Notes: a model not told the origin generated them from the sequence alone. DNA of 64,000 nucleotides from Oscillospiraceae bacterium (GCA_025757685.1 CP107220.1:397501-461500); one strand, 5' to 3'. Numbered from the stretch's first letter, positions 16,784 through 25,219 are shown. Translations and numbers: made by a program.

Positions 16784-16799
16784 GTTAGAAAGAGCTAAC
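16784..16799. promoter_or_regulatory. Operator 2 of feo (TTAG-N6-CTAA)
   Basis: GTTAG-AAAGAG-CTAAC, centred 25 bp downstream of operator 1 and just after the expected transcription start. It is flanked by a G on the left and a C on the right that extend the arms. It abuts a perfect leader hairpin, CCCCGGCA-GCT-TGCCGGGG (16799-16817). Confidence 0.65.
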
Positions 16800-16838
16800 C
16801 CCGGCAGCTTGCCGGGGAGAAAAAGAGGATTTAGTATT

Positions 16839-17051
16839 ATGATGCCTTTAACTTTAGCAGATACCGGCGCGACCTACACCATCTTAAAGGTAGGCGGCAA
16901 GCCGGAGGTTCGTGCCCATCTGAACGACCTGGGCTTTGTGGCCGGGGGCGATGTGCAGGTGATCACGGATATGATGGGCAACCTGATCGTCAATGTGAAG
17001 GAGACCCGTGTGGCCATCAGCAAAGAAATGGCCGCCAAGATCATGGTATAA
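16839..17051 (+). CDS. feoA: FeoA family protein (first copy)
   Basis: About 70 residues, a small SH3-fold cytosolic protein thought to assist FeoB in Fe(II) transport. The family pattern hLNDLGFVAGGDVQVI and the closing ISKEMAAKIMV are visible. The ATG at 16839 is chosen because AGAGGA lies 9 bp upstream and the longer in-frame reading would start within the promoter. It is followed by a second, diverged FeoA and FeoB. Confidence 0.9.
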   Translation: MMPLTLADTGATYTILKVGGKPEVRAHLNDLGFVAGGDVQVITDMMGNLIVNVKETRVAISKEMAAKIMV

Positions 17052-17108
17052 GGAGCAGAGCCATCTGCTTTGTGTATAATTTTTCGTATAGGTGAGGAGG
17101 AAACAGCA

Positions 17109-17330
17109 ATGAAAACACTCAGAGATGTTCCGGTAGGCGGCAACGCCAAAGTGGTTAAACTCCACGGCGAGGGCGCAGTGAAGCGCCGCATCATGGATAT
17201 GGGCGTCACCAAAGGCGTGGATGTGCATGTGCGCAAAGTCGCTCCCCTGGGCGATCCCATTGAGGTAAGTGTGCGCGGCTACGAGCTCTCCATTCGCAAG
17301 GCGGATGCAGAGATGATTGAGGTGGAATAA
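17109..17330 (+). CDS. feoA: FeoA family protein (second copy)
   Basis: 73 residues, SH3-like FeoA fold: LRDVPVGGNAKVVKLHGEGAVKRRIMDMGVTKG then GDPIEVSVRGYELSIRKADAEMIEVE, the usual FeoA pattern. Its ATG has GAGGAGG 8 bp upstream. Two separate FeoA proteins before FeoB are common in Clostridia and may make a heteromeric partner for the FeoB G domain. Confidence 0.92.
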   Translation: MKTLRDVPVGGNAKVVKLHGEGAVKRRIMDMGVTKGVDVHVRKVAPLGDPIEVSVRGYELSIRKADAEMIEVE

Positions 17331-17362
17331 GAGGGCGGAGGCTCTTTTATTTCGCCCAATGC

Positions 17363-17378
17363 GTTAGTCGACACTAAT
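17363..17378. promoter_or_regulatory. Operator 3 (TTAG-N6-CTAA) upstream of feoB
   Basis: GTTAG-TCGACA-CTAAT, in the gap between feoA2 and feoB. Same arm sequence and same 6-bp spacer as the two sites at the feo promoter. Confidence 0.6.
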
Positions 17379-17392
17379 TAGTTATAACTAAT
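17377..17392. promoter_or_regulatory. Operator 4 (TTAG-N6-CTAA) upstream of feoB
   Basis: ATTAG-TTATAA-CTAAT, a perfect 16-bp palindrome that shares 2 bp with operator 3; the centres are 14 bp apart. It lies 28 bp before the feoB start and suggests separate metal control of feoB. Confidence 0.6.
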
Positions 17393-17419
17393 TGTTAAGC
17401 ACAGAAAGGAATGTGACCG

Positions 17420-19945
17420 ATGAAAATAACAATCGCACTTGCCGGTAACCCGAACTGCGGCAAGACCACACTGTTTAATGCGCTGACCGGTTCCAACCAG
17501 TTCGTAGGTAACTGGCCCGGCGTAACGGTGGAGAAAAAAGAAGGCAAATTGAAGAAGCACAACGATGTTGTGATTACCGACCTGCCGGGTATTTATTCCC
17601 TGTCTCCGTACACCTTGGAGGAAGTGGTTGCCCGTGACTACCTGATCGGTGAGCGCCCCAATGCCATTTTGAACATCATCGATGGTACCAACTTGGAGCG
17701 TAACCTGTACCTGACCACCCAACTGGTGGAACTTGGTATCCCGGTGGTGGTTGCCATCAACATGATGGATGTGGTCAAGAAGAACGGCGACAAAATCAAC
17801 ACCCAGGAGCTGTCTCGAGAGCTGGGCTGCCCGGTGGTGGAGATCTCCGCGCTGAAAGGCACCGGCATTCAAGAGGCTGCCGAAGCTGCGGTACAGGCTG
17901 CGCAGAACGGCCACACCGTTCCCCAGCACACCTTTACCGGCGTGGTAGAGCACGCGCTGGCCCATATTGAAGAGGCTGCCGTACATAACTTGCCGGAGGA
18001 GCAGCAGCGCTGGTACGCCATCAAGATCTTTGAGCGGGACGACAAGGTGCTGGCTAAGATGAATTTGGACGCCCAGGTGGCTGCTCATATTGAAGAGGAC
18101 ATTAAGGCTGCCGAGGAGGAACTGGACGACGATGCGGAGAGCATCATCACTAATGAGCGTTATGTGTATATCGCCTCTATCATCAAAGGCTGCTACAAGA
18201 AAAAGCAGGCCGGTAAGCTGTCCACCTCCGATAAGATCGATAAGATTGTGACGAACCGTTGGCTGGGCTTGCCCATCTTTGCAGTGGTCATGTTCCTGGT
18301 GTATTATATCTCCATGGTCACCGTGGGCTCCTCCGCAACGGATTGGGCCAACGACGGCGTGTTTGGCGACGGCTGGCACCTGCTTTGGATCGGCACCAGC
18401 CAGGCTGCGGATGCTGAGAAGACCTATGGCGACACAGACGATATTCTGGCCGGCTTTATTGACGCCTACGGCACAGAAGATATGGCAAACGCCATTGATA
18501 CGGAGAACGAGAATTACAATGACGCCAATGCAAAGGCCGCTTTGGATCAGCTGGTTGCCGCTACCCCTGCGGATGCAAGCGTGACCTACACCACCGAGGA
18601 TGAGGAAACGCTGGAGAAAACGGACCACACCGGCACCAAGAAGGCTGCCCTGGAAGAGGCCGTTGCCAACTATGAGAACACCGATTATAAAGAGGGCTAT
18701 GGTGCGCCGGACGCTTCCGAGTACGGCGTTTGGGTGCCCGGTATCCCGGTTCTGCTGGGTAACCTGCTGGAGAAGGCCAATTCTCCCGAATGGCTGTCCG
18801 GTTTGCTGCTGGACGGTATTGTCGCCGGTGTTGGCGCCGTGCTGGGCTTTGTACCGCAAATGCTGGTGCTGTTCTTCTTGCTGGCGATCCTGGAAGGCTG
18901 CGGTTATATGAGCCGTATCGCTTTCGTACTGGACCGTATCTTCCGGAAGTTCGGTTTGTCCGGTAAGTCCTTTATCCCCATGCTGATCGGTACCGGTTGC
19001 GGTATCCCCGGCGTTATGGCGTCCCGTACCATTGAGAATGAGCGCGATCGCCGTATGACCATTATGACCACCACCTTTATCCCCTGCGGTGCAAAGGTGC
19101 CTTTTATCGCCATGATCGCAGGCGCCATCTTCGGCGGCTCTGCTATCGTATCCACCTCCGCTTACTTCATTGGTATGGCCGCCATTATTATGTCCGGTAT
19201 TATGCTGAAGAAAACCAAAATGTTCTCCGGCGATCCGGCGCCCTTCGTTATGGAGCTGCCGGCTTACCATGTGCCCACCTTGGGCAATGTGCTTCGCTCC
19301 ACTTGGGAGCGCGGCTGGTCCTTCATCAAGAAGGCCGGTACCATCATCACCCTGTCCACCATCTTTGTATGGTTCACCTCTTACTTCGGTGTGGTTGACG
19401 GCCAGTTTCGTATGCTGTCTGAGGAAGAGATTAACTTCTCCATCCTGGCTGCCATCGGCGGCGCCATCAAGTGGATCTTTGCTCCCCTTGGCTGGGGCAA
19501 TTGGCAGGCCGTTGTAGCCTCCATTACCGGCCTGGTGGCAAAGGAGAACATCGTAGGCACTTTGGGTATCCTGTACGGTGGCGGCGGTGCCGATGTGTAC
19601 ACTGCCATTGCTGACGCATTCAACGGCGTTCAAGGTTATTCCTTCCTGATCTTCAACCTGCTGTGCGCACCTTGCTTTGCAGCCATCGGTGCCATCCGCA
19701 GAGAGATGAACAATGCCAAGTGGACTTGGTTTGCCATCGGTTACCAGTGCGGTTTTGCTTATGTGATTGCTCTGATTGTAAACCAGATCGGCGCTATGTT
19801 CATGGGCAACGGCAACATTTTCGGCCTGATCGTTGCGATCCTGCTGATTGCCGCTATCGTGTATATGCTGTTCCGTAAGAACAAGTATGACAATAACACC
19901 TTGACCGTGACCGCAAAGAAAGCGAAGAGCAAGGCAACCAAATAA
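17420..19945 (+). CDS. feoB: Ferrous iron transporter FeoB
   Basis: 841-residue inner-membrane Fe(II) permease. The N-terminal G domain has G1 GNPNCGKT (9-16), G3 DLPGIYSLSPYTLEE (about 55-69) and G4 NMMD. The membrane domain contains the two Gate segments with conserved Cys (GTGCGIPGVMASR near 530 and LCAPCFAAIGAIRRE near 755). An oddity is an acidic insertion of about 120 residues after the first membrane helix (about residues 305-435), rich in Asp, Glu, Asn and Ala and predicted to lie outside the cytoplasm; typical FeoB proteins of 660-780 residues lack it. It has its own pair of metal-repressor palindromes upstream. Confidence 0.96.
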   Translation: MKITIALAGNPNCGKTTLFNALTGSNQFVGNWPGVTVEKKEGKLKKHNDVVITDLPGIYSLSPYTLEEVVARDYLIGERPNAILNIIDGTNLERNLYLTTQLVELGIPVVVAINMMDVVKKNGDKINTQELSRELGCPVVEISALKGTGIQEAAEAAVQAAQNGHTVPQHTFTGVVEHALAHIEEAAVHNLPEEQQRWYAIKIFERDDKVLAKMNLDAQVAAHIEEDIKAAEEELDDDAESIITNERYVYIASIIKGCYKKKQAGKLSTSDKIDKIVTNRWLGLPIFAVVMFLVYYISMVTVGSSATDWANDGVFGDGWHLLWIGTSQAADAEKTYGDTDDILAGFIDAYGTEDMANAIDTENENYNDANAKAALDQLVAATPADASVTYTTEDEETLEKTDHTGTKKAALEEAVANYENTDYKEGYGAPDASEYGVWVPGIPVLLGNLLEKANSPEWLSGLLLDGIVAGVGAVLGFVPQMLVLFFLLAILEGCGYMSRIAFVLDRIFRKFGLSGKSFIPMLIGTGCGIPGVMASRTIENERDRRMTIMTTTFIPCGAKVPFIAMIAGAIFGGSAIVSTSAYFIGMAAIIMSGIMLKKTKMFSGDPAPFVMELPAYHVPTLGNVLRSTWERGWSFIKKAGTIITLSTIFVWFTSYFGVVDGQFRMLSEEEINFSILAAIGGAIKWIFAPLGWGNWQAVVASITGLVAKENIVGTLGILYGGGGADVYTAIADAFNGVQGYSFLIFNLLCAPCFAAIGAIRREMNNAKWTWFAIGYQCGFAYVIALIVNQIGAMFMGNGNIFGLIVAILLIAAIVYMLFRKNKYDNNTLTVTAKKAKSKATK

Positions 19946-19965
19946 TAAAACAAGAAGGTGTGTTT

Positions 19966-20154
19966 ATGCTTGCCTTTCTGAAAGCGAATTATTTAACCAT
20001 TCTGATCATTCTTGTGCTGGTGGCTATCGTAGTGGGGATCATCTGCTCCATTGTGAAAGACAAAAAAGCCGGGCGCAACACCTGCGGCGCCAACTGCGCC
20101 CATTGCGCCAACGCCGGCTGCTGCCACCAGCAGCCTAAGAAGAAAAAGAGATAG
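19966..20154 (+). CDS. FeoB-associated Cys-rich membrane protein
   Basis: 62 residues: one membrane helix (about residues 9-30), then a basic segment and a CxxxCxxCxxxxCC cluster (Cys40-Cys53), closing with a Lys tail. It matches the small FeoB_associated family found directly behind feoB in Firmicutes. The ATG at 19966 (7 bp after AGAAGG) is preferred to a GTG at 19960. It may handle iron or form a redox/metal site at the FeoB exit; this is unproven. Confidence 0.85.
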   Translation: MLAFLKANYLTILIILVLVAIVVGIICSIVKDKKAGRNTCGANCAHCANAGCCHQQPKKKKR

Positions 20155-20166
20155 GAGGTATGCTTT

Positions 20167-20415
20167 ATGACAAGAACCGTTGTTGGCATTGACGGCATGG
20201 CTTGCAGTATGTGCGAAAACCATGTAAACGATACCGTGCGCCGCAACTTTCATGTAAAGAGCGTAAAGGCCTCCCATAAAAAGAAACAGGCTGAGATCAT
20301 TTCGGCAGAGCCTTTAGATGAGGCGGCCCTGCGTAAGGCCATCGGCGACACCGGCTACATGGTGACGGATGTGCACACGGAGCCGTACAAGAAAAAGGGC
20401 CTGTTTGGTCACTAA
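20167..20415 (+). CDS. HMA-domain metal-binding protein
   Basis: 82 residues with the heavy-metal-associated ferredoxin-like fold. The metal motif is GMACSMCENHV (Cys13, Cys16) and the C-terminal half DEAALRKAIGDTGYMV fits the second alpha-beta unit. Such stand-alone proteins are usually copper chaperones. Its place 12 bp behind the FeoB-associated peptide suggests co-expression with iron uptake. Confidence 0.85.
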   Translation: MTRTVVGIDGMACSMCENHVNDTVRRNFHVKSVKASHKKKQAEIISAEPLDEAALRKAIGDTGYMVTDVHTEPYKKKGLFGH

Positions 20416-20468
20416 GCCTCCCTACACAAATAAATCCCCTGTGGATTTTGTTTGACCCGCAGTGGGAG

Positions 20469-20674
20469 CCTACAATACACAGTAGGCGGGCAAAACCCCG
20501 CCTGCACGGATAACACCCCTCCCTGTACTTTCTCCTTCCGGCTCCCTGCGGTAACGCTCTTTTCCGTGCCCTTTGGGCGCAAAAGAGTCTTCTCCTTTCT
20601 CGGCAGACTGGCCATTGTCTGCCACCCGCACTCTAACCGAGCGCGGTCCAAGCGGCGCAGTTTCTGCGCCGCTT
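20469..20674. other. Hairpin-rich non-coding element
   Basis: Five consecutive stem-loops lie between the HMA gene and the AI-2E gene: CCTAC/GTAGG (20469-20486), GGCGGG/CCCGCC (20485-20502), CTCTTTT/AAAAGAG with an inner GCCC/GGGC (20557-20587), GGCAGAC/GTCTGCC (20602-20623) and AAGCGGCGCAG/CTGCGCCGCTT (20650-20674). The first two share two bases, so they may be alternatives. Either strand could be transcribed. No known RNA family was recognised, and the open frames across it show no domain. It could be a small RNA or a repeat element. Confidence 0.45.
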
Positions 20675-20679
20675 GTTTT
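20650..20679 (+). terminator. Candidate intrinsic terminator
   Basis: A perfect 11-bp stem AAGCGGCGCAG-TTT-CTGCGCCGCTT followed by GTTTTA. It would end read-through from the feo cluster or a transcript of the hairpin-rich element. Confidence 0.6.
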
Positions 20680-20756
20680 ATGTGCCTTTTCTTATTATGG
20701 CAAAGGAGGCAGCTGTGCGGCAAAAGACAGCAAAGCAGTTGCTCAATGCCATAAAG

Positions 20757-20795
20757 AAAAACCGACGGTGCCCCTTATGGACGCCGTCGGTTTTT
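20757..20795. terminator. Bidirectional terminator before the AI-2E gene
   Basis: AAAACCGACGG and CCGTCGGTTTTT pair around a 15-base loop. On the minus strand it closes the AI-2E family gene. Confidence 0.75.
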
Positions 20796-20809
20796 GTTCC
20801 TATTGCAAA

Positions 20810-22036
20810 TTATTTCTTTTTCTTAAAGGGATTGGACAATGGCTTTTTCGGCTGGTCAGCGGCACGCAGCGTCGCTTCTGCTGCGGCCCGTTCCCGTGCC
20901 GGCGGGTTGTACAGATGAATACGCCCGGTGTCATTAAAGGCCTTAACGGTCATCACCGCCAACGGTACTAAGAACATACCGATAAATCCAAAGATCTTCA
21001 GACCAAAGTACAGACCCATTAGGGTTACCAGCGGGTTGACTCCCAAGGTCTGACCCACGATCTTTGGCTCAATGTACTGGCGGATCACGGTGATCACCAC
21101 ATAAAGCACCAGCAGACCGATGCCCTGCTTGGTGTTGCCGAGCAGCAGGCTAATCAGTGCCCATGGAATGAGAATGCCGCCGGAGCCTGCCACCGGCAAA
21201 ATGTCAAAGATGGCAATGCCTATGGCAATGACCACCGCATAGGCATTGTGCATAACGCCTATGGTGTTCATAACGGTAAAGCCCAAAAACAGCTCGCAGA
21301 AGGTAATAAACATGATCAGCGCGTAGGCCCGCAGCATCTTGACAATGGTCTTGGAGAACAGCTGCTTGGTCTCGCTCAGCAGGTTTTTATGCTTTGCCGG
21401 CAGCTGCAACTTGATAAAGTGTACCACCTTATCATAGTCCTTGGTAAACAGGATCCAGGCGATAATGCCGATGACGACGGCCAAAAGGGCAGAGGGTAGG
21501 CTCTTGACCACATTGACCACGCCGCTGACGCCGTTGGAGATCCCGGATTTGACTGTTTCCAAATCCAGTCCGATCTTGCTCAAATCAAAATCCTGAATCA
21601 GGTTGTTAAAGAAATCCGTAACCGAGGTGGAGACAGAGGCGTAAATGCCATCCGGCAAAAACTGCAAAAAGTGAAGCACATTCTTTTGCAGGGTGGTCAA
21701 AAAGCCGGGCAGATCGTTCATTTGGTCTCCCACATAGGAGATGAAACTGCCGATCTCCTGAAACAGCTTTTGAATCAGCAGACCCACCGGAACCAGGATA
21801 ATGAGAATGGTAAGGAGAACCAAAAGCACGCTCCACAGGCCGTGGCACTTGTGGTGTGTCTTTTTGTCCAGCCAGCGCAGGGGGCGCTGATTGATTACCG
21901 CAAAAAGAAAGGTGAGCAAAAAGGGAGCCGCCACCCAAAAGCAGTAGCGGAAAAACAGAAACAGCAGTCCGAAGATCACTGCTGCATAGGCCAGATTGAT
22001 CAGCGCGTCGCGTCGCTTTGCTACTTTTTCGTTCAT
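20810..22036 (-). CDS. AI-2E family membrane transporter
   Basis: 408-residue polytopic membrane protein of the AI-2E/UPF0118 family. Paired hydrophobic segments near the N-terminus (about 18-50), a central soluble stretch and four or more C-terminal membrane helices with the conserved GxxxxxPVxGxxLxxxP-like run (ILPVAGSGGILIPWALISLLLG) are seen. Family members include TqsA-like exporters and Na+/H+ antiporters; the substrate here is unknown. The start at 22036 (MNEKVAKRR) follows AAGGACGG; the frame is open 64 codons further upstream but without family resemblance. The C-terminal tail is basic. Confidence 0.85.
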   Translation of the reverse strand: MNEKVAKRRDALINLAYAAVIFGLLFLFFRYCFWVAAPFLLTFLFAVINQRPLRWLDKKTHHKCHGLWSVLLVLLTILIILVPVGLLIQKLFQEIGSFISYVGDQMNDLPGFLTTLQKNVLHFLQFLPDGIYASVSTSVTDFFNNLIQDFDLSKIGLDLETVKSGISNGVSGVVNVVKSLPSALLAVVIGIIAWILFTKDYDKVVHFIKLQLPAKHKNLLSETKQLFSKTIVKMLRAYALIMFITFCELFLGFTVMNTIGVMHNAYAVVIAIGIAIFDILPVAGSGGILIPWALISLLLGNTKQGIGLLVLYVVITVIRQYIEPKIVGQTLGVNPLVTLMGLYFGLKIFGFIGMFLVPLAVMTVKAFNDTGRIHLYNPPARERAAAEATLRAADQPKKPLSNPFKKKK

Positions 22037-22082
22037 AGAGCCGTCCTTATATATTATTATAAAACAATACCCATTACTAAGC

Positions 22083-22111
22083 ATTTTATAGTATTTTGCC
22101 CTTTCTTGCAA
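22083..22111 (-). promoter_or_regulatory. Predicted promoter of the AI-2E gene
   Basis: Minus-strand TTGCAA (22106-22111), 17 bp, TAAAAT (22083-22088). Confidence 0.45.
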
Positions 22112-22150
22112 GGGATTTTTGTAAATATTGCAAAAATCTGAATTTAGGTC

Positions 22151-22179
22151 TTGATTATGGGCGGAAATCGTGCTACTAT
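22151..22179 (+). promoter_or_regulatory. Predicted promoter of the ACT-hom-lysC operon
   Basis: TTGATT (22151-22156), 17 bp, TACTAT (22174-22179), about 55 bp before the first gene. No T-box or riboswitch-length leader is present. Confidence 0.5.
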
Positions 22180-22233
22180 ATTCAAAATGTTTTTGACAAG
22201 CGTACATTTGTGCACGGGTGGTGAACACATCAA

Positions 22234-22668
22234 ATGAGTAAAGCAGGTTATGTGCTGGTGGACGCCGGGATTTTGCCGGAGGTTTACCGCAAGGTTTTAA
22301 CGGCCAAAAAGTACCTGGCTACCGGCAAGGCGGCTTCTGTCAAGGAGGCGGCGCAGCTGGCAGGGATTTCTCGCAGCGCATACTATAAATACAAGGATGC
22401 CATCTTTGAGTACGGCACCTCTGCATCAGACGAGGTGGCCACCGTCAAGGCCCGGTTGCAGGACAGCGCCGGCGTGCTCTCCAGCTTTATCGGCGCCATC
22501 TCTCGGGTGGGGGGCAATGTGCTCTCCGTGAACCAGAGCCTGCCCCAGGACGGGGCGGCGGATGTGACCGTGACCGTGCGCATTGCCGATCTGTCTGTGG
22601 AGCCTGCCCGTTTACCGGCGCTTTTGGAGCAGTTGAACGGTGTTGTTGGCGCCGCATTTATTCAGTAA
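22234..22668 (+). CDS. ACT domain protein, UPF0735 (PheB-like)
   Basis: 144 residues. The N-terminal part (GYVLVDAGILPEVYRKVLTAKKYLATGKAASVKEAAQLAGISRSAYYKYKD) is a helical, HTH-like segment typical of UPF0735. Residues 70-144 form an ACT domain, a small amino-acid-sensing fold. These proteins commonly precede hom in Firmicutes, as here, and may sense an aspartate-family amino acid. The biochemical role is unproven. Confidence 0.88.
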   Translation: MSKAGYVLVDAGILPEVYRKVLTAKKYLATGKAASVKEAAQLAGISRSAYYKYKDAIFEYGTSASDEVATVKARLQDSAGVLSSFIGAISRVGGNVLSVNQSLPQDGAADVTVTVRIADLSVEPARLPALLEQLNGVVGAAFIQ

Positions 22669-22718
22669 ATTTATAGGATTGCTGCCCGGCAGCAAAATTT
22701 CTCTTTCAGGAGGTTCAA

Positions 22719-23936
22719 ATGAAAGTAGCAGTTATGGGGTACGGAACCGTCGGTTCCGGCGTGTGTGAAGTGATTGAAACCCACCAGGACACCTTAGCCA
22801 AGCGCACCGGCGGTAAGGCGCTGGAGCTGGCGCGGATCTTGGATTTGCGGGAGTTCCCCGGCGACAAGCACGAGGCGCTCTTTACCAAGAATTTTAACGA
22901 TATTTTGAATGATCCGGAGATCCAGATCGTGGCAGAGACCATGGGCGGGGTGAACCCGGCTTTTGACTTTACCATGAAGCTGCTCGCCAGCGGCAAGAGC
23001 GTGGTCACCTCCAACAAGGAGCTGGTGGCGCAGAAGGGACCGGAGCTGCTGGCCTGTGCCAAAGCGCACAATGTAAATTATCTGATTGAGGCGTCCGTGG
23101 GCGGCGGTATTCCCATTATTCGTCCCATGGCTCAGTGCCTGGCGGCCAATCATATTGAGGGCATTGCCGGTATTCTCAATGGCACCACCAACTTTATTTT
23201 GACCCAGATGATCGAGGAGGATATGTCCTTTGCGGATGCACTGGCGCTGGCCCAGGCCAACGGTTTTGCAGAGAAGGATCCCACCGCCGATGTGGAGGGG
23301 CATGACGCCTGCCGCAAGGTGTGCATTTTGGCTTCCCTGGCCTTTGGCAAGCATGTGTATCCCTCTCAGGTGGAGACGGAAGGTATCTCCAAGATCACCC
23401 TGGAAGATGTGGCCTATGTGGCCTCTGCCGGCGGCGTGATTAAGCTGTTGGGTCAGATCAAGGATCTGGGCAACGATAAGATCGCTGCCTTTGTTGGTCC
23501 GGCCGTGGTGTATAACGGCTCTCAGCTGGCTTCCGTTAAGGGCGTGTTCAACGCTGTTTTGGTGCGGGGCGACGCCGTGGGCGATGTATGCTTCTACGGA
23601 CAGGGTGCTGGTAAGCTGCCTACCGCTTCTGCTGTGGTGGCAGATATGGCGGATTGTGCCGCACACACCGAGCAGCGCCGCATCTTTGGCTGGGGCGCCG
23701 GTGAGGAGGACTATGTGGTGGACTACAAAACCGCCATCAAAATGCCCTTCTATGTACGGGTACAGGGCGATGAGACCCACATTAAGCAGGCCTTTGATAA
23801 TGTAAAGTTCCTCTCTCGCAGAGGGCAGCCTGCTGACGAAAAAGCCTTTATCACCGACGAGATGACAGAGGAGGAGCTGGAGCGCCGCCTGGCCGGGTTC
23901 CAGGTAGAGGCTGTCATCAAGGTGGCAAGTTACTAA
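22719..23936 (+). CDS. hom: Homoserine dehydrogenase
   Basis: NAD(P)-dependent reduction of aspartate semialdehyde to homoserine, the branch to threonine and methionine. 405 residues: Rossmann GYGTVGSGV (7-15), the catalytic core with TSNKELVAQKGPEL (around 93-106), GGGIPIIRPM and the ILNGTTNFILTQM segment (about 150-162). A C-terminal ACT-like domain closes the protein. Good AGGAGG. It stands 50 bp after the ACT gene and 19 bp before lysC. Confidence 0.95.
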   Translation: MKVAVMGYGTVGSGVCEVIETHQDTLAKRTGGKALELARILDLREFPGDKHEALFTKNFNDILNDPEIQIVAETMGGVNPAFDFTMKLLASGKSVVTSNKELVAQKGPELLACAKAHNVNYLIEASVGGGIPIIRPMAQCLAANHIEGIAGILNGTTNFILTQMIEEDMSFADALALAQANGFAEKDPTADVEGHDACRKVCILASLAFGKHVYPSQVETEGISKITLEDVAYVASAGGVIKLLGQIKDLGNDKIAAFVGPAVVYNGSQLASVKGVFNAVLVRGDAVGDVCFYGQGAGKLPTASAVVADMADCAAHTEQRRIFGWGAGEEDYVVDYKTAIKMPFYVRVQGDETHIKQAFDNVKFLSRRGQPADEKAFITDEMTEEELERRLAGFQVEAVIKVASY

Positions 23937-23955
23937 TTCGGAGGATAGATAGACT

Positions 23956-25161
23956 ATGGGACTGATTGTACAGAAGTTCGGCGGCTCCTCAGTAGCCAAT
24001 GCCGAGCGTGTAAACAATGTGGCACGCATCGTGACGGACACTTATAAGGCCGGCAATGATGTGGTTGTCGTGGTGTCCGCGCAGGGCGATACCACCGATG
24101 ATTTGATTGAAAAGGCCAAAGAGATCAACCCCCACGCAGCAGCCAGAGAAATGGATCAGCTGCTGACCGCCGGGGAGCAGATCTCCATTTCGCTGCTGGC
24201 CATGGCCATTGAGCGTATGGGCTTTCCGGTGATCAGCCTGCTGGGCTGGCAGGCCGGATTTAACACCAACGCGGTGTACGGCGCGGCGCGGATCAAGAAT
24301 ATTAAGCCCAACCGTTTGCAGGCGGAGCTGGCTAAGCGCAATATTGTGGTGGTAGCCGGATTCCAAGGGTTGAACCGTTATGACGACCTAACCACATTGG
24401 GGCGCGGCGGGTCCGATACCTCTGCGGTGGCTATCGCTGCTGCACTGAATGCAGACAAGTGCCAGATCTTTACCGATGTGGAGGGCGTATACACTGCCGA
24501 TCCCCGCAAGGTGGAGAATGCGCAGAAGCTGAAAGAAATCACTTATGACGAAATGCTGGAGCTGGCCACCTTGGGTGCACAGGTGCTCAACAACCGCTCC
24601 GTAGAGATGGCAAAGAAGTACGGCGTGGAGCTGGAGGTGCTCTCCTCGCTGAATCCCATTCCCGGCACCATTGTTAAGGAGGTAGCAAAAATGGAAAAAA
24701 TGCTCATTCGCGGCGTAACCAAGGATAAAGATGTGGCCCGTATCTCTGTGATCGGCCTGAAGGACACCCCCGGTGTTGCCTTTAAGATTTTCTCCAAGCT
24801 GAGCCAGCGCAACATTAATGTGGATATTATTTTGCAGTCTGTCGGCCGCGACGGCACCAAGGACATTACCTTTACCGTCAGCAAAGACAACGGTCCCTTG
24901 GCAGTGGAGATCCTGAATGACGAAGTGGGCGGTTTCCAGGATGTTGTGTGCGACACCCAGGTGGCCAAGGTTTCCATTGTAGGCGCCGGTATGGAGTCTC
25001 ACCCGGGCACGGCTTCCAAGATGTTTGAGGCTCTGTATGAGCGGGACATCAATATTCAGATGATCTCCACTTCTGAGATCAAGATCTCCGTTTTGGTTGC
25101 CGAGGAGGATGCCGACAAGGCGGTTTCTGCCGTGCACGCTAAGTTCATTCCCAACGACTGA
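23956..25161 (+). CDS. lysC: Aspartate kinase
   Basis: First committed step of the aspartate pathway (aspartate to aspartyl phosphate). 401 residues: the N-terminal kinase domain starts with VQKFGGSSVAN and includes GRGGSDTSAVAIAAAL and FTDVEGVYTADPR. Two C-terminal ACT domains follow (from about residue 265), with SVVGxGM-like SIVGAGMESHPG, usual for feedback inhibition by lysine or threonine. An internal ATG near 24691 with an upstream GGAGG could give a separate beta subunit, as in Bacillus LysC. Co-transcribed with hom. Confidence 0.95.
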   Translation: MGLIVQKFGGSSVANAERVNNVARIVTDTYKAGNDVVVVVSAQGDTTDDLIEKAKEINPHAAAREMDQLLTAGEQISISLLAMAIERMGFPVISLLGWQAGFNTNAVYGAARIKNIKPNRLQAELAKRNIVVVAGFQGLNRYDDLTTLGRGGSDTSAVAIAAALNADKCQIFTDVEGVYTADPRKVENAQKLKEITYDEMLELATLGAQVLNNRSVEMAKKYGVELEVLSSLNPIPGTIVKEVAKMEKMLIRGVTKDKDVARISVIGLKDTPGVAFKIFSKLSQRNINVDIILQSVGRDGTKDITFTVSKDNGPLAVEILNDEVGGFQDVVCDTQVAKVSIVGAGMESHPGTASKMFEALYERDINIQMISTSEIKISVLVAEEDADKAVSAVHAKFIPND

Positions 25162-25183
25162 TTTTTGTGCAAAACAGCAAAAG

Positions 25184-25219
25184 CAAACGCGCGTATCTGT
25201 TGCAGATGCGCGCGTTTTT
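25184..25219 (+). terminator. Intrinsic terminator after lysC
   Basis: AAACGCGCG and CGCGCGTTTTT pair, with an inner TATCTG/CAGATG extension around a TTG loop. Confidence 0.85.

Noticed and set aside
17378..19633. 751-codon open frame antisense to feoB
   Set aside because: Shadow of feoB; it also runs through the feoB operators.
20452..20971. Open frames of 100-132 codons across the hairpin-rich region
   Set aside because: They run through several hairpins and terminators, lack ribosome binding sites and show no protein-like composition.
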